This document shows positions 49,649 through 58,303 of a stretch of 64,000 bases of DNA, piece after piece (positions within the stretch are counted from its first letter, which is position 1; each line of letters starts with the position of its first letter). The stretch is from Catellatospora methionotrophica. Lineage in GTDB: Bacteria > Actinomycetota > Actinomycetes > Mycobacteriales > Micromonosporaceae. The stretch lies in NCBI RefSeq assembly GCF_011297335.1, contig NZ_JAAOTJ010000001.1, positions 620,001-684,000 of the forward strand. Direction: 5' to 3'. Under the pieces are notes generated by a model. The model saw only the letters and a program-made list of their open reading frames with translations, was not told the DNA's origin and did not search any database. The position numbers and the translations under genes are program-made.

Positions 49649-50272
49649 ATGGGCCAGTACACGATTCCCACCGTCGTCGAGCGGACCTCGCGCGGCGAAC
49701 GGGCCTACGACATCTACTCCCGGCTGCTGTCGGAGCGGATCATCTTCCTCGGCACGGAGATCACCGACGACGTCGCCAACGTGATCATCGCGCAGTTGCT
49801 GCACCTGCAGTCCGAGAGCCCCGACCTCGACATCTGGTTCTACATCAACTCACGGGGCGGCTCCTACAGCGCGCTGACCGCGATCTACGACACGATGCAG
49901 TACGTCCGCCCGGACGTGGCGACCCTGTGCGTCGGGCAGGCGTCCTCGGCGGCGGCCGTGCTGCTGGCGGCGGGCACGGCCGGTAAGCGGGCGGTGCTGC
50001 GCCACGCCAAGGTGGTGCTGCACCAGCCGTCCACCGAGGAGGGCTCCTTCGACGTGGCCCAGGGCACCCTGCCGGATCTCGCGGTCCGGGCGCGCGACGT
50101 GTCACGGGTGCGGGCCGAGATGGACGACATCCTCAGCCGCCACACCGGCCACTCCGCGGCGACGATCCGGCAGGACCTCGACCGGCACAAGACGTTCAGC
50201 GCTGGCGAAGCCGTCGCGTACGGCCTCGCCGACCAGGTCATCACCACCGTGAAGGTGCCGCCCAGAGACTAG
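49649..50272 (+). CDS. clpP: ClpP-family serine protease subunit (second of a tandem pair)
   Basis: A 207-residue ClpP-like subunit with a longer N-terminal tail ([20 protein letters not shown]), typical of actinobacterial ClpP2-type subunits. It has [20 protein letters not shown], Ser in [15 protein letters not shown], His in VVLHQPS and Asp in [20 protein letters not shown]. Closer to canonical ClpP than its partner. Its end overlaps by four bases the convergent regulator gene that resembles ClgR. Confidence 0.9.
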   Translation: MGQYTIPTVVERTSRGERAYDIYSRLLSERIIFLGTEITDDVANVIIAQLLHLQSESPDLDIWFYINSRGGSYSALTAIYDTMQYVRPDVATLCVGQASSAAAVLLAAGTAGKRAVLRHAKVVLHQPSTEEGSFDVAQGTLPDLAVRARDVSRVRAEMDDILSRHTGHSAATIRQDLDRHKTFSAGEAVAYGLADQVITTVKVPPRD

Positions 50273-50649
50273 GCGGCCAGGGCGTAGGCGTCGCCGGCTC
50301 GCCGGGTCGGCGACGCCACGTCGTACCGCCCGACGGGCGTCCGGCGGACCGGCACCACGGTGACCACCCCGTCGGCCGACGAGATGTGGAAGGCGACGGC
50401 GACGAGCAGGTCCGCCAGCTCGATGCCCAGCGCGGCGCACAACGCCGCGAGCACCTCCGACGAGATCTCCTTGAGACCGCGCTCGACCTCGGACAGGTAG
50501 GGCATCGAGATCCGCGCCACCAGCGCCACCTCGGCCAGCGTCCGTCCCTGGTCGAGGCGCAGGCGGCGCAGTGCCTCGCCCAGCGCCGTACGCAACAGCA
50601 CGCGGCGCGCTGGCGCCTGGGCGTGTGCCCGCTCCGCCGGATTCAGCAT
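50269..50649 (-). CDS. XRE-family regulator resembling ClgR
   Basis: A 126-residue helix-turn-helix protein. Residues about 18-80 ([20 protein letters not shown] then [20 protein letters not shown] and [20 protein letters not shown]) match the ClgR pattern, an activator of clp and other proteolysis genes in actinobacteria. The C-terminal tail ends DAYALAA; an Ala-Ala terminus is a known ClpXP degradation signal, and ClgR is itself a Clp substrate. A candidate box (50690-50703) lies upstream of its own start. It is convergent with the clpP pair it probably controls. Confidence 0.82.
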   Translation of the reverse strand: MLNPAERAHAQAPARRVLLRTALGEALRRLRLDQGRTLAEVALVARISMPYLSEVERGLKEISSEVLAALCAALGIELADLLVAVAFHISSADGVVTVVPVRRTPVGRYDVASPTRRAGDAYALAA

Positions 50650-50689
50650 GGATCGTTTATAACCCGGCCGGACCCGGCCGGACAGCCTC

Positions 50690-50703
50690 GTTCGCTACCG
50701 GCA
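50690..50703. promoter_or_regulatory. Candidate ClgR box
   Basis: GTTCGC, five bases, then GCA closely follows the published ClgR motif GTTCGC-N5-GCG, with the last base changed. It lies 41-54 bases upstream of the ClgR-like gene, in an upstream-activator position ahead of a TATAAA-like -10. No clear box was found directly ahead of the first clpP. Confidence 0.45.
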
Positions 50704-50715
50704 GAGCGCGGGTGG

Positions 50716-51408
50716 TCAGATCACGGCGAGGAGTTCCTTGGCCAGCGGCCCGGCCGACGCCGGGTTCTGGCCGGTGTGCAGGGTACGGTCGGTGACCAGG
50801 TACGGCTCCCACATCGGGCCGCGCGAGTAGTTGGTCGGCAGGTTCTTCAGCTCGTCCTCCAGCAGCCACTTGGCCTTGTCGGCGAGGCCGACCCCGGCCT
50901 CCTCGTCGTTGGTGAAGCCGGTGAGGCTGTAGTTGGCGAACGGCGTGTCGCCGTGTTCGTCACGGGTGGCCAGAATCGCCGACGGCGCGTGGCAGACGAT
51001 GCCGAAGTGCTTGCCCGACGCGAGCGCCTCCCGCAGCAGCCTGGCCGAGTCGGCGTCGTAGGCGAGGTCCTCCATGGGTCCGTGGCCGCCCGGGTAGAAC
51101 ACGGTCGCGTAGTCGGAGAAACGCGCGTCCTTGACGGCGATCGGGTAGCGGAGCTGCTCGGCCGCCTCGATGACCGCTTCCTCCTGCAGTGCGGCCTGCT
51201 CGCCGCCCGCCATGCTGGGCCGCAGGCTCATCACGTCGACGGTGGGGATCACGCCGCCCGGCGTGGCGACGGTGACCTCGTAACCGGCTTCGGTGAACGC
51301 GGTGTAGGGGGCCACGAACTCCTCGGCCCAGTACCCCGTGGGATGGCGGTGACCGTCTTTCATGGTCCAGTATTGGGCGCCGCTCAGCACCATCAGAATT
51401 TTCGCCAT
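50716..51408 (-). CDS. DJ-1/PfpI-family protein (Hsp31-like)
   Basis: A 230-residue class I amidotransferase-like protein. It has the nucleophile elbow FGIVCHAPSA with catalytic Cys, the Glu-containing YWAEEFVAPYTAF segment and TVFYPGGHGPMEDLAYD. This set fits the Hsp31/glyoxalase III subgroup, which removes methylglyoxal or repairs glycated proteins. The ATG at 51408 follows GGAAGG; the upstream in-frame ATG lacks a site. Its neighbourhood of clpP and ClgR-like genes suits a protein-quality role. Confidence 0.88.
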   Translation of the reverse strand: MAKILMVLSGAQYWTMKDGHRHPTGYWAEEFVAPYTAFTEAGYEVTVATPGGVIPTVDVMSLRPSMAGGEQAALQEEAVIEAAEQLRYPIAVKDARFSDYATVFYPGGHGPMEDLAYDADSARLLREALASGKHFGIVCHAPSAILATRDEHGDTPFANYSLTGFTNDEEAGVGLADKAKWLLEDELKNLPTNYSRGPMWEPYLVTDRTLHTGQNPASAGPLAKELLAVI

Positions 51409-51581
51409 GAGGTTCGCGCCTTCCGGTGAGATGGTGGCTCTACGCCCACGCCGGGCATGCACAAACCATCACGAACACGCCTGGGCCGAGACGTAGGCCA
51501 ACAAAAGCGATCAAAGTTCGAGTATAGGCACCGGCTCCGTCCCGCTGTCGGCGAACACCCGATCACGCGGGCGGCCCGCGG

Positions 51582-51743
51582 TCACCACGCGTACGGGATG
51601 ATCAGCGCGATCAGCTGCAAACCGGCCGCTGCCACCGTGCTGACCCAGTTCCCAGCATCGCGCCGGGGGGCCAGTGCCCCGCCCGTGGGCAGCAGCAGGA
51701 TCCCCCCGGCGAACAGCAGCCTGAACACGGCCTCCGCCCGCAC
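51582..51743 (-). CDS. Possible small two-helix membrane protein or gene remnant
   Basis: From a GTG at 51743 a 53-residue frame encodes two hydrophobic helices (VFRLLFAGGILLLPTGGALA and VSTVAAAGLQLIALIIPYAW) separated by RRDAGNW. It lies after the hemerythrin gene on the same strand with no clear ribosome site. It could be a true small membrane protein or the remnant of an integral-membrane methyltransferase. The evidence is hydrophobicity and strand context only. Confidence 0.3.
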   Translation of the reverse strand: MRAEAVFRLLFAGGILLLPTGGALAPRRDAGNWVSTVAAAGLQLIALIIPYAW

Positions 51744-51774
51744 GTCGGCGTGCTCGGCCCGGGCCCGGCCGGCG

Positions 51775-52299
51775 CTACTGCTGGGCCTGGGGGTCCTGCG
51801 GCTGGGCGGAGGCCACGTACCGCTCCGGGTCCTTGTCGCGGAAGACCAGCCCCCGGCCGTCGGGGTGCTCGCCGTAGAAGGCCAGCCACTGCTCACCGAG
51901 CTTGGCCCGCAGTTCGACGCTGGCATGGCGGCGGAAGTCGGGCAGCCCCTCGTCCTCCTCCTCGCCGAGGTGCTCGGTGTTCTCCCGGCGGGCCTGCCAG
52001 ACCGCGGCCCACCACGGATCGCTGCCGACCTCGTGCCTGCGCGACTCGGCGATGGCATCGCGGATCTTGTTGTGGTCACGGATGGCGTCGAGGCTCTCCT
52101 CCTCGGCGTCCTCGCCGCCGCGCCGCAGCAGATGGGGATAGAGGATGACCTCCTCGGCCTCGGCGTGGATCTCCAGGTGCAGCGCCAGCGGCTCCCACAC
52201 GGCACGCATCTGCCCGGTGTCCGAGGCGTCGTCGAGGCGCGCGAAGCCCCGCCGGAAGGCGGCATGGTCGTCGAGGATCAGCGCGGTGATGTCGTCCAT
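51775..52299 (-). CDS. Hemerythrin HHE-domain protein
   Basis: A 174-residue four-helix protein predicted to bind a di-iron centre. Ligand-like residues are His in ILDDHAAFRRGF, His in LALHLEIHAEAEEVILYPHL (with Glu), His in RDHNKIRDAIAE and His/Glu in RENTEHLGEEEDEGLPDF. It would sense or handle oxygen, nitric oxide or iron. The C-terminal tail is Gln/Pro rich. Start is the ATG at 52299, divergent from the RBBP9-like hydrolase by 112 bases. Confidence 0.88.
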   Translation of the reverse strand: MDDITALILDDHAAFRRGFARLDDASDTGQMRAVWEPLALHLEIHAEAEEVILYPHLLRRGGEDAEEESLDAIRDHNKIRDAIAESRRHEVGSDPWWAAVWQARRENTEHLGEEEDEGLPDFRRHASVELRAKLGEQWLAFYGEHPDGRGLVFRDKDPERYVASAQPQDPQAQQ

Positions 52300-52411
52300 G
52301 CCATCCTTCTACCGCAGAATCCGCCCGGCAAACGCCCGCCACACGCATGCGCCGGAACCCGGACGGCTGTCGCCCCGCCCTGGTCGGGGCCAGGCGGTAT
52401 CGTGCTGCCCC

Positions 52412-52948
52412 ATGCAGCAGAACGCGATCATCTTCCACGGCACGGGCGGGTCGCCGGAGATCCTCTGGTTTCCGTGGCTCGGCACGCGCCTGCGCGAGCG
52501 CGGGTACGCCGTCGACATTCCCCACTACCCCGGCATGAACGCCGAGCCGGTGGCGACGTTGTTGCCGAAGGTGCTGGCCGCCCACCGCTTCGACGAGCAG
52601 ACCGTGCTCGTCGGCCACTCCGGCGGCGCCGCGTTCCTGCTGGCGCTGCTGGAGAACCTCGACGTCACCGTCGCGCAGGCGATCCTCGTGGCGGGGTACG
52701 CGACCAGGCCCAACGACTCCGACGAGCCGGTGCTGCAGGAGACGTACGACTGGGCCGCGATCAGGGCGCATGTCCGCGACATCTACTTCGTCAACGCCAC
52801 CCACGATCCGTACGGGTGCGACGCCGCGCAGGGCCGCGCCATGTTCGAACGTCTCGGCGGCACGCAGATCATCCGCGACGACGGGCACTTCGGGGACTAC
52901 GACCAGCCGTACGACACCTTCCCACTGCTCGACCGGCTCATCGGCTGA
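52412..52948 (+). CDS. RBBP9/YdeN-family alpha/beta hydrolase
   Basis: A 178-residue small serine hydrolase. The oxyanion strand is IIFHGTGGSPEILWFPWLG, the nucleophile elbow VGHSGGAAF, the acid Asp in VNATHDPYGCD and the His in DDGHFGDYD. Length and order fit the RBBP9/YdeN family of small esterases or peptidases. The ATG at 52412 starts the first strand; no secretion signal. The last 11 bases overlap the convergent MFS gene. Substrate unknown. Confidence 0.85.
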   Translation: MQQNAIIFHGTGGSPEILWFPWLGTRLRERGYAVDIPHYPGMNAEPVATLLPKVLAAHRFDEQTVLVGHSGGAAFLLALLENLDVTVAQAILVAGYATRPNDSDEPVLQETYDWAAIRAHVRDIYFVNATHDPYGCDAAQGRAMFERLGGTQIIRDDGHFGDYDQPYDTFPLLDRLIG

Positions 52949-54152
52949 CCGGCTGCACCGGGATCACGGCCGCGGGCGGCGGCACCGGCCGGGCATGCCG
53001 GAGACTGCTGGTGAGCAGCAGCGTCACGACCAGCGACAGCAGTGCCAGCAGCGCGACCGCCCAGTGGGTGGGCAGTACGTCGGCGAGCAGCCCCGCGAGC
53101 GCGGCGAAGACCGCCTGCCCGGTCATCATCCCGTTCTGCTGCAGTCCGAGCGCCTGGCCGCGCGCGTCCGGCGGGCAGCGTTCGACCAGCCACTCCTGCA
53201 GCGGCAGCGAGGCCGCGAACCCGACCGAGGCGGCCAGCGCGAGCAGCATCGCAGGGCCGAGACCCGGGTTCAGCAGGAAGGCCAGGTACGGCAGGGGCAG
53301 CAGCAGCCGTAGTGCGAGCACGCTGCGTCGACGGGTTTCCGGTGACAGGAACCTGCCCACCACCACGTCACCGGCGAGCATGCCCGCGGCGCCCGCGGCG
53401 AACAGGAAACCGGCCCGATCTCCGGCGTACGGCAGGAACAGCGCCTCGCAGCCGACGACGATCCCGCTGGGCAGCCACAGGTTGAGGTACAGCCCACGGC
53501 ATCGCGGGTCGGCCCACAGCTGCCGGTTGACCCGCATGGTCCGCGCCATGGTGGCCCGCTCGCCGGTCCGGGCGGGGCGCTCCCGCAGGCCGAACCACGT
53601 CATCGCCGCAGCCAGCGCCCGCAGCACGGTCGCGATCAGGAACACCTGGTCCGGGGCGAACCATACGAGCAGGAGCCCGCCGGTCCCGAAGCCCGCGATC
53701 TGCATCACGCCGACGCTCGCGTTCATCGTCGACCGGGCCAGCACGTAGCCGCCGGCAGGGAGGATGTCGTTGAGCAGCGACCACCGGGCGCCGCCGGTGA
53801 TCGAGCCGACGTACGCGACCAGCGCGATCACGGCGAACCGCAGCCAGATCGGCAACCCCGGCACGGCCTGCACCGCTGTTCCGGCAGCCGCGACCAGCGC
53901 GGCGAGGGTCAGTGCCCGGCGCGGCGGCAGGCTGTCGGCGGCGGACAGCAGGGTCAGGCTGCCGACCACGCCTGCCAGCGGCGCGCCGAACATGCTCAGC
54001 GCGGTGAGCGCCGCCGAACCGGTCACGGCGTAGGTCAGCGAACCCAGCGCGAGGGCGGAGGTGGTGTGCGCGGCGATGCCCGCGCAGTTGGCCAGGAACA
54101 GGCTGCGGAACTCGCGGACGGCGAACAGTTCCGAATAGGTTCTCACGTCCAT
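52938..54152 (-). CDS. MFS transporter
   Basis: A 404-residue major facilitator with about 12 membrane helices, similar to the MFS_3/enterobactin exporter-like group (first helix FRSLFLANCAGIAAHTTSAL). The loop between helices 2 and 3 is SAADSLPPRRALTLAA, a weak motif A. The N-terminal MDVRTYSELFAVREF is typical of actinobacterial drug exporters. The ATG at 54152 was chosen because it begins this conserved N-terminus. It is divergent from a winged-helix regulator only 54 bases away, its probable repressor. Confidence 0.87.
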   Translation of the reverse strand: MDVRTYSELFAVREFRSLFLANCAGIAAHTTSALALGSLTYAVTGSAALTALSMFGAPLAGVVGSLTLLSAADSLPPRRALTLAALVAAAGTAVQAVPGLPIWLRFAVIALVAYVGSITGGARWSLLNDILPAGGYVLARSTMNASVGVMQIAGFGTGGLLLVWFAPDQVFLIATVLRALAAAMTWFGLRERPARTGERATMARTMRVNRQLWADPRCRGLYLNLWLPSGIVVGCEALFLPYAGDRAGFLFAAGAAGMLAGDVVVGRFLSPETRRRSVLALRLLLPLPYLAFLLNPGLGPAMLLALAASVGFAASLPLQEWLVERCPPDARGQALGLQQNGMMTGQAVFAALAGLLADVLPTHWAVALLALLSLVVTLLLTSSLRHARPVPPPAAVIPVQPVSR

Positions 54153-54206
54153 GATGCTCGGGTGCCGCGTCGCGGGCTCGGTAGAGTTACGGCTGGAGGC
54201 GAAACG

Positions 54207-55214
54207 ATGTCGGTCTGGCACGTGCCGGTGGACCTGCTCGCCCGGAGCCGGTTCGCCCTCTCGCCGATGACCGACACGGTCGCCGCGTGGCGGGCGCTGC
54301 ACCGTCCGCGCGGCCTGTGGCAGCACAGCTGGCGGCGGCCGCATCTGGCCGCGTACCAGCAGATGCTGTCCCGGCGTCCACTGCTGCGGGCTCTGCTGGC
54401 GGCGAGTTTCGGACGCCACTGGATGGCCGACTTCTTCTCCATGGCGCCCGCGACGGCGGCTCCGACGTTCGCCGAGGAACTCGCGGCGCTCGCCGCACGC
54501 CCCGACGAGCAGATCCGCGCCGATCTGCGGGCGACCCGGCCGGGGCCGCTCGACGACGTGCTCGCCGCCGGCGGGCTGACCGACGAGCTCGTGTTCCTGC
54601 TCGACTGGGTCTGGACGCACACCGTCGGTCCCGAGTGGCCCGCCCGGGAGCAGCGGCTGCGGGCCGACGTCGTGGCGCGTACCGCCGTGCTCAGCGCCGA
54701 GGGCTGGGCCGGGGTCCTGCCCGACCTGGCCGGCACGATGCGATGGCTCGGCGAGGGCCGGCTGCTCGTCGACGACCTGCACGAGCCTCCGCTGCCGCTC
54801 GACCGCGCCGAGCAGCTGGTCTTCGTTCCTGCGCACACCGTGCGCGGCTGGGTCCTCTGGGACCAGCCGACCCGTTTCGGCATGGTCTATCCCGTCCGGG
54901 GCGTCCTGGCCGACACCACCTCGCCGGTGCCGGACGGGCTGGACCGGATGATCGGCCCGAACCGGGCGGCGATCCTGCGCCGGCTGGCCACGCCGGTGAG
55001 CACGTCACACCTGGCCGCATTGACCGGTCTGTCCATCGGCTCGGTCGGCGACCATCTGCGCGTGCTGCTCGACGCGGGTGCGGTCGCCAAACGGCGATCC
55101 GGTCGCGAGGTGCTCTACTGGCGCACCCCGCTCGGCTCCGCGATGACCGGCGCGCAGCCGTCGCCGCCCGGCCCGGCCCGCGCCGACGGCGACAGCGACG
55201 TCGTCGGCCCGTAG
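54207..55214 (+). CDS. Winged-helix regulator with DUF5937-like N-terminal domain
   Basis: A 335-residue regulator. The N-terminal two thirds resembles the DUF5937 sensor domain (start MSVWHVPVDLLARSRFALSP, then WRALHRPRGLW). The C-terminal 80 residues are an ArsR-like helix-turn-helix (RAAILRRLATPVSTSHLAAL, TGLSIGSVGDHLRVLLDAGA, REVLYWRT). GGAGG seven bases before the ATG. Divergent from the MFS exporter gene, it most likely controls that exporter and itself from the short shared intergenic region. Confidence 0.83.
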   Translation: MSVWHVPVDLLARSRFALSPMTDTVAAWRALHRPRGLWQHSWRRPHLAAYQQMLSRRPLLRALLAASFGRHWMADFFSMAPATAAPTFAEELAALAARPDEQIRADLRATRPGPLDDVLAAGGLTDELVFLLDWVWTHTVGPEWPAREQRLRADVVARTAVLSAEGWAGVLPDLAGTMRWLGEGRLLVDDLHEPPLPLDRAEQLVFVPAHTVRGWVLWDQPTRFGMVYPVRGVLADTTSPVPDGLDRMIGPNRAAILRRLATPVSTSHLAALTGLSIGSVGDHLRVLLDAGAVAKRRSGREVLYWRTPLGSAMTGAQPSPPGPARADGDSDVVGP

Positions 55215-55444
55215 GGCGTGGCGGAGATCGCGCCTCGGCGAGCACAGTCAAGGCTCCCGACGGCCGAGACCACACGTCGTCGACCGTCGCGGTTCGGCGT
55301 TCATCTCACGTCCCCGGGCCGCGACCCGACAATCCTTTGCGCAACGCCCGGCGGCCGATCGCCGGCCGAGGAAGCGGGACGGCGACGTGACTCGATCCGG
55401 TGACCCTATCGATCGCGCGCCGGTTCTGGTGTACATATCGGAGC

Positions 55445-57511
55445 GTGAACGAGATAGCTGATCTGCGCCGGGAGCTGTCGGGCGCGCTCGAGGCCGCGCG
55501 CCGCTGGGCGTTCGACGACTCGAACCTCGACGTCGACGACGATGTGCTGGACGAGAAGTGGGCCCGGGACACGCTGCTGACCCTGCGTCAGCTCCAGACC
55601 CGCGCCTCCTCCACAATGATCAACATAGCCTTCGTGGGCGGATTCTCGTCCGGCAAGAGCTTCCTGATCGGCGCCCTGCAGAACCGCCTGGAGTACGAAC
55701 AGGTCGTCGACGATTCCCAGGACATCACCGCCGACCAGTACCTGGGCCTGCTGTTCTCGGCACCGCAGCAGACCACGGCCTGCCCGGCGACCGTGGCTCC
55801 CATCGGCGCGGACAGCGGATTCGACGGCTCCGAGCGTGGTTTCCTGCGCGTGCGTTTCACCGACTCCGACGCATGGGAGGACGTGGGCCACTCGCCGCCG
55901 CCGGCCGTGGTCGCGGCGTACACCACGCAGATCCCCGACTACACCATCAACCGCCTGAGCGCGCAGCACCGCTCGCGCAAGGTCGCCGAAGTGGAGATCC
56001 TGCTGGCCGACGCGGACCTGCCCGCGAAGCTGTACGACCTGCCCGGACACGGTTCGCTGGAGCCCGAGCACGATCAGATCTCGGCACGGGCCTGGGCCGA
56101 CGCCGACTGCTTCGTCTTCACCACGCAGGCCACCCAGACCATCGGCCTGGCCGAACACGAGGTGATCAGCCGGCTCTACGAGCACCACCTCAACACGGGC
56201 AAGCGCATCATCTGGGTGGTGACCGGCATCGACCGCGCCAACGTCGCCCGCCTGACCGACAACAAGGTGGCCTGGCAGGAGACGGTCGAGAACAACAACC
56301 GGTACCTGCGGGACAACTTCAAGGCGTCGCAGGGTCAGCTGGACACCTTCTTCGGCCCCGACGGCTTCATCGCCGTGTCCCCCGCCTGGGAGGCGCAGGG
56401 CAACTGGCGCAAGGCCGAGGGTGAGGAGAAGTCCGGCGCCAAGATGGTCGCCGCGAGCCGGATGTGGCGGCTGCGGGAGACCGTCGTCGATCTGATCAAC
56501 AGCGGTACGGGCCGTAAGCACGTCTCCGGGATCAGCCGCGAGGCCCGCTCACTGGTCGCGGTCCGGCACACGCTGCTCGCCGAACTGCTCAACACGGCCC
56601 GCACGCCGCTGGAGCGGCTCGCCGCCGAGCGCGACAGCCTGGATCGGCGACGACGCCAGCTGCAGGATGCCATGTCCACGCTGCGCGAGCAGTTGCAGAC
56701 CTCGCTCATGCCGCACACCCGCAGGCTGGAGCGGCAGTTCCGCGGACTCGACAACTACCTGCACGAGCACCTCGACGATCGGATCCGGGAGACCGATCTG
56801 ACGAAGGAGAAGGGCCAGCACACCATCGACAGCGAGGTCGCGCAGCTGCTGGCGCAGTGGGCCAGGCAGCACGGGCCGGAGGAGGTCTGGACCGAGGAGG
56901 CCGAGCTGTTCACGGCCGAGGTCCTCGACCGGGTGCGGGTGATCCTGGGTGACACGAATCCGTCGGAGCAGTTCCATCCGACGGCGACCCGGGTCAACCT
57001 CACCCAGCTCAGGGTCGCCCCGTCGGAGCGCTACCGCTCGTCGGCGCAGGACGTGCTGGAGCAGGTGTCCAAGGTCGTCGGGCTGGCCACGCCGGTGGTG
57101 TCGGGCATCGCCGTCGCGGCGGGCCTGGTCACCGGCCCCGTGCTGGCCCTGCCCGCGGTGCTCACCCTCGGTGCAGCGGTCGCGTACGGCGCGATCCGCC
57201 GCACCAATGCCCGGGCGACGACCCTGGACATCCTGCGTGATCAGCGGATCAGACAACTCGACGACGTGGCCACGGAGTACCGCGCCATGTACGTGGCCGC
57301 CGCGTCGGCGCGGGCCAACGACGTCATCGCCCGAGCGCTGGAGATCCTCGACGGGCGGCTGACCGAGCTGCTGCGCCAGACGACCCTGGCCGACCGGACG
57401 CTGGCCGAGCCCGACAACGCCCGCCGGCAGCGCCTGGTCGAGACCCTCGAACCGCATTGCGCGGCCGGGCACAAGGTGCTCTCGTTACTGGACAAGCTCG
57501 TCCTGCGGTGA
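55445..57511 (+). CDS. Dynamin-like large GTPase
   Basis: A 688-residue GTPase. The G1 P-loop GGFSSGKS lies at about 65-72, preceded by a helical segment. G3 is DLPGHG and G4 is TGID, inside a GTPase domain reaching about residue 330. Residues 340-530 are coiled-coil rich (RRRRQLQDAMSTLREQLQTS). A hydrophobic hairpin near 540-590 (VSGIAVAAGLVTGPVLALPA and VLTLGAAVAYGAI) could insert in membrane, followed by more helix. It fits bacterial dynamin-like proteins involved in membrane remodelling or phage defence. Start is the GTG at 55445, with a TACATA hexamer 7 bases earlier (possibly leaderless); GTG at 55400 is the alternative. Confidence 0.83.
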   Translation: MNEIADLRRELSGALEAARRWAFDDSNLDVDDDVLDEKWARDTLLTLRQLQTRASSTMINIAFVGGFSSGKSFLIGALQNRLEYEQVVDDSQDITADQYLGLLFSAPQQTTACPATVAPIGADSGFDGSERGFLRVRFTDSDAWEDVGHSPPPAVVAAYTTQIPDYTINRLSAQHRSRKVAEVEILLADADLPAKLYDLPGHGSLEPEHDQISARAWADADCFVFTTQATQTIGLAEHEVISRLYEHHLNTGKRIIWVVTGIDRANVARLTDNKVAWQETVENNNRYLRDNFKASQGQLDTFFGPDGFIAVSPAWEAQGNWRKAEGEEKSGAKMVAASRMWRLRETVVDLINSGTGRKHVSGISREARSLVAVRHTLLAELLNTARTPLERLAAERDSLDRRRRQLQDAMSTLREQLQTSLMPHTRRLERQFRGLDNYLHEHLDDRIRETDLTKEKGQHTIDSEVAQLLAQWARQHGPEEVWTEEAELFTAEVLDRVRVILGDTNPSEQFHPTATRVNLTQLRVAPSERYRSSAQDVLEQVSKVVGLATPVVSGIAVAAGLVTGPVLALPAVLTLGAAVAYGAIRRTNARATTLDILRDQRIRQLDDVATEYRAMYVAAASARANDVIARALEILDGRLTELLRQTTLADRTLAEPDNARRQRLVETLEPHCAAGHKVLSLLDKLVLR

Positions 57512-57513
57512 CG

Positions 57514-57546
57514 AGCCGGCCCGCCTGCGCCGCAGGCGGGCCGGCT
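57514..57546. terminator. Terminator hairpin after the dynamin-like gene
   Basis: Perfect inverted repeat of 16 bases per arm (57514-57529 and 57531-57546) two bases past the stop and between convergent genes; the inner pairs would open to form the loop. Confidence 0.75.
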
Positions 57547-57631
57547 GGCAGTGCGGCTCACGGCAAGGACGGCCCCGCATCGATCGCGCGATTCGGGGCC
57601 GGCCGCCTCGCCCGCGTTCCCGGCCTGCTGT

Positions 57632-58303
57632 TCAGCTGCCCGGGGAGCCGAGGTAGGCGAGCACGGCGGCGACCCGGCGGTGGGTGTTGGGCTGTTCGTC
57701 ATGGCCGAGCTTGGCGAAGATCGCGCTGACGTGCTTCTCGATCGCGGATTCCGACAGCATCAGGGTGCGCGCGATGCCGCTGTTGGCCAGTCCCCGTGCC
57801 ATCTCGTGCAGCACCTGCCGCTCCCGTTCGGACAGCGCGTCCAGGCCGCTGGGCCGGGTGCTGCGGCGGCGGGAGATCAGCGCGTCGACGATGCGGGTGT
57901 CCAGGGCGGTGCGTCCGGCGCACACCTCGCGTAGCGCGCGCATGAGCTCGCCGACGTCGCCTACCCGCTCTTTGAGCAGGTAGGCCAGGCCCTCGGTGCC
58001 GTTGGCGAGCAGGGCCTGGGCGTAGGAACCGTCGGCGTGCTGCGACAGGACCACCACGCCGACGCCGGGATGGCGGGCGCGGATCAGGTGCGCGGCCTCG
58101 ATGCCTTCGGTGGCGTGCGGCATCCGGATGTCGGTGATGACCGCGTCGGGGCGCAGCCGGTCGACGGCCTCGACCAGTTCCGGCGCGGTCGCCACGACCG
58201 CGCAGACGTCGACCTCGCCGCCGTCGACGAGCAGCGCGCGCAGCCCTTCGCGCAGCAGGTAGTGGTCGTCGGCGAGCACGACGCGCAGTGGTGCGGTCGT
58301 CAT
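57632..58303 (-). CDS. NarL/LuxR-family response regulator
   Basis: A 223-residue regulator with LADDHYLLREGL, phosphoacceptor Asp in VITDIRMP, the switch Ser in VVLSQHAD and YLLKERV. The DNA-binding domain (LSERERQVLHEMARGLANSG, LMLSESAIEKHVSAIFAKLG) is LuxR-type. Its ATG overlaps the kinase stop by four bases, so kinase and regulator are translated together. Targets are unknown. Confidence 0.92.
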   Translation of the reverse strand: MTTAPLRVVLADDHYLLREGLRALLVDGGEVDVCAVVATAPELVEAVDRLRPDAVITDIRMPHATEGIEAAHLIRARHPGVGVVVLSQHADGSYAQALLANGTEGLAYLLKERVGDVGELMRALREVCAGRTALDTRIVDALISRRRSTRPSGLDALSERERQVLHEMARGLANSGIARTLMLSESAIEKHVSAIFAKLGHDEQPNTHRRVAAVLAYLGSPGS

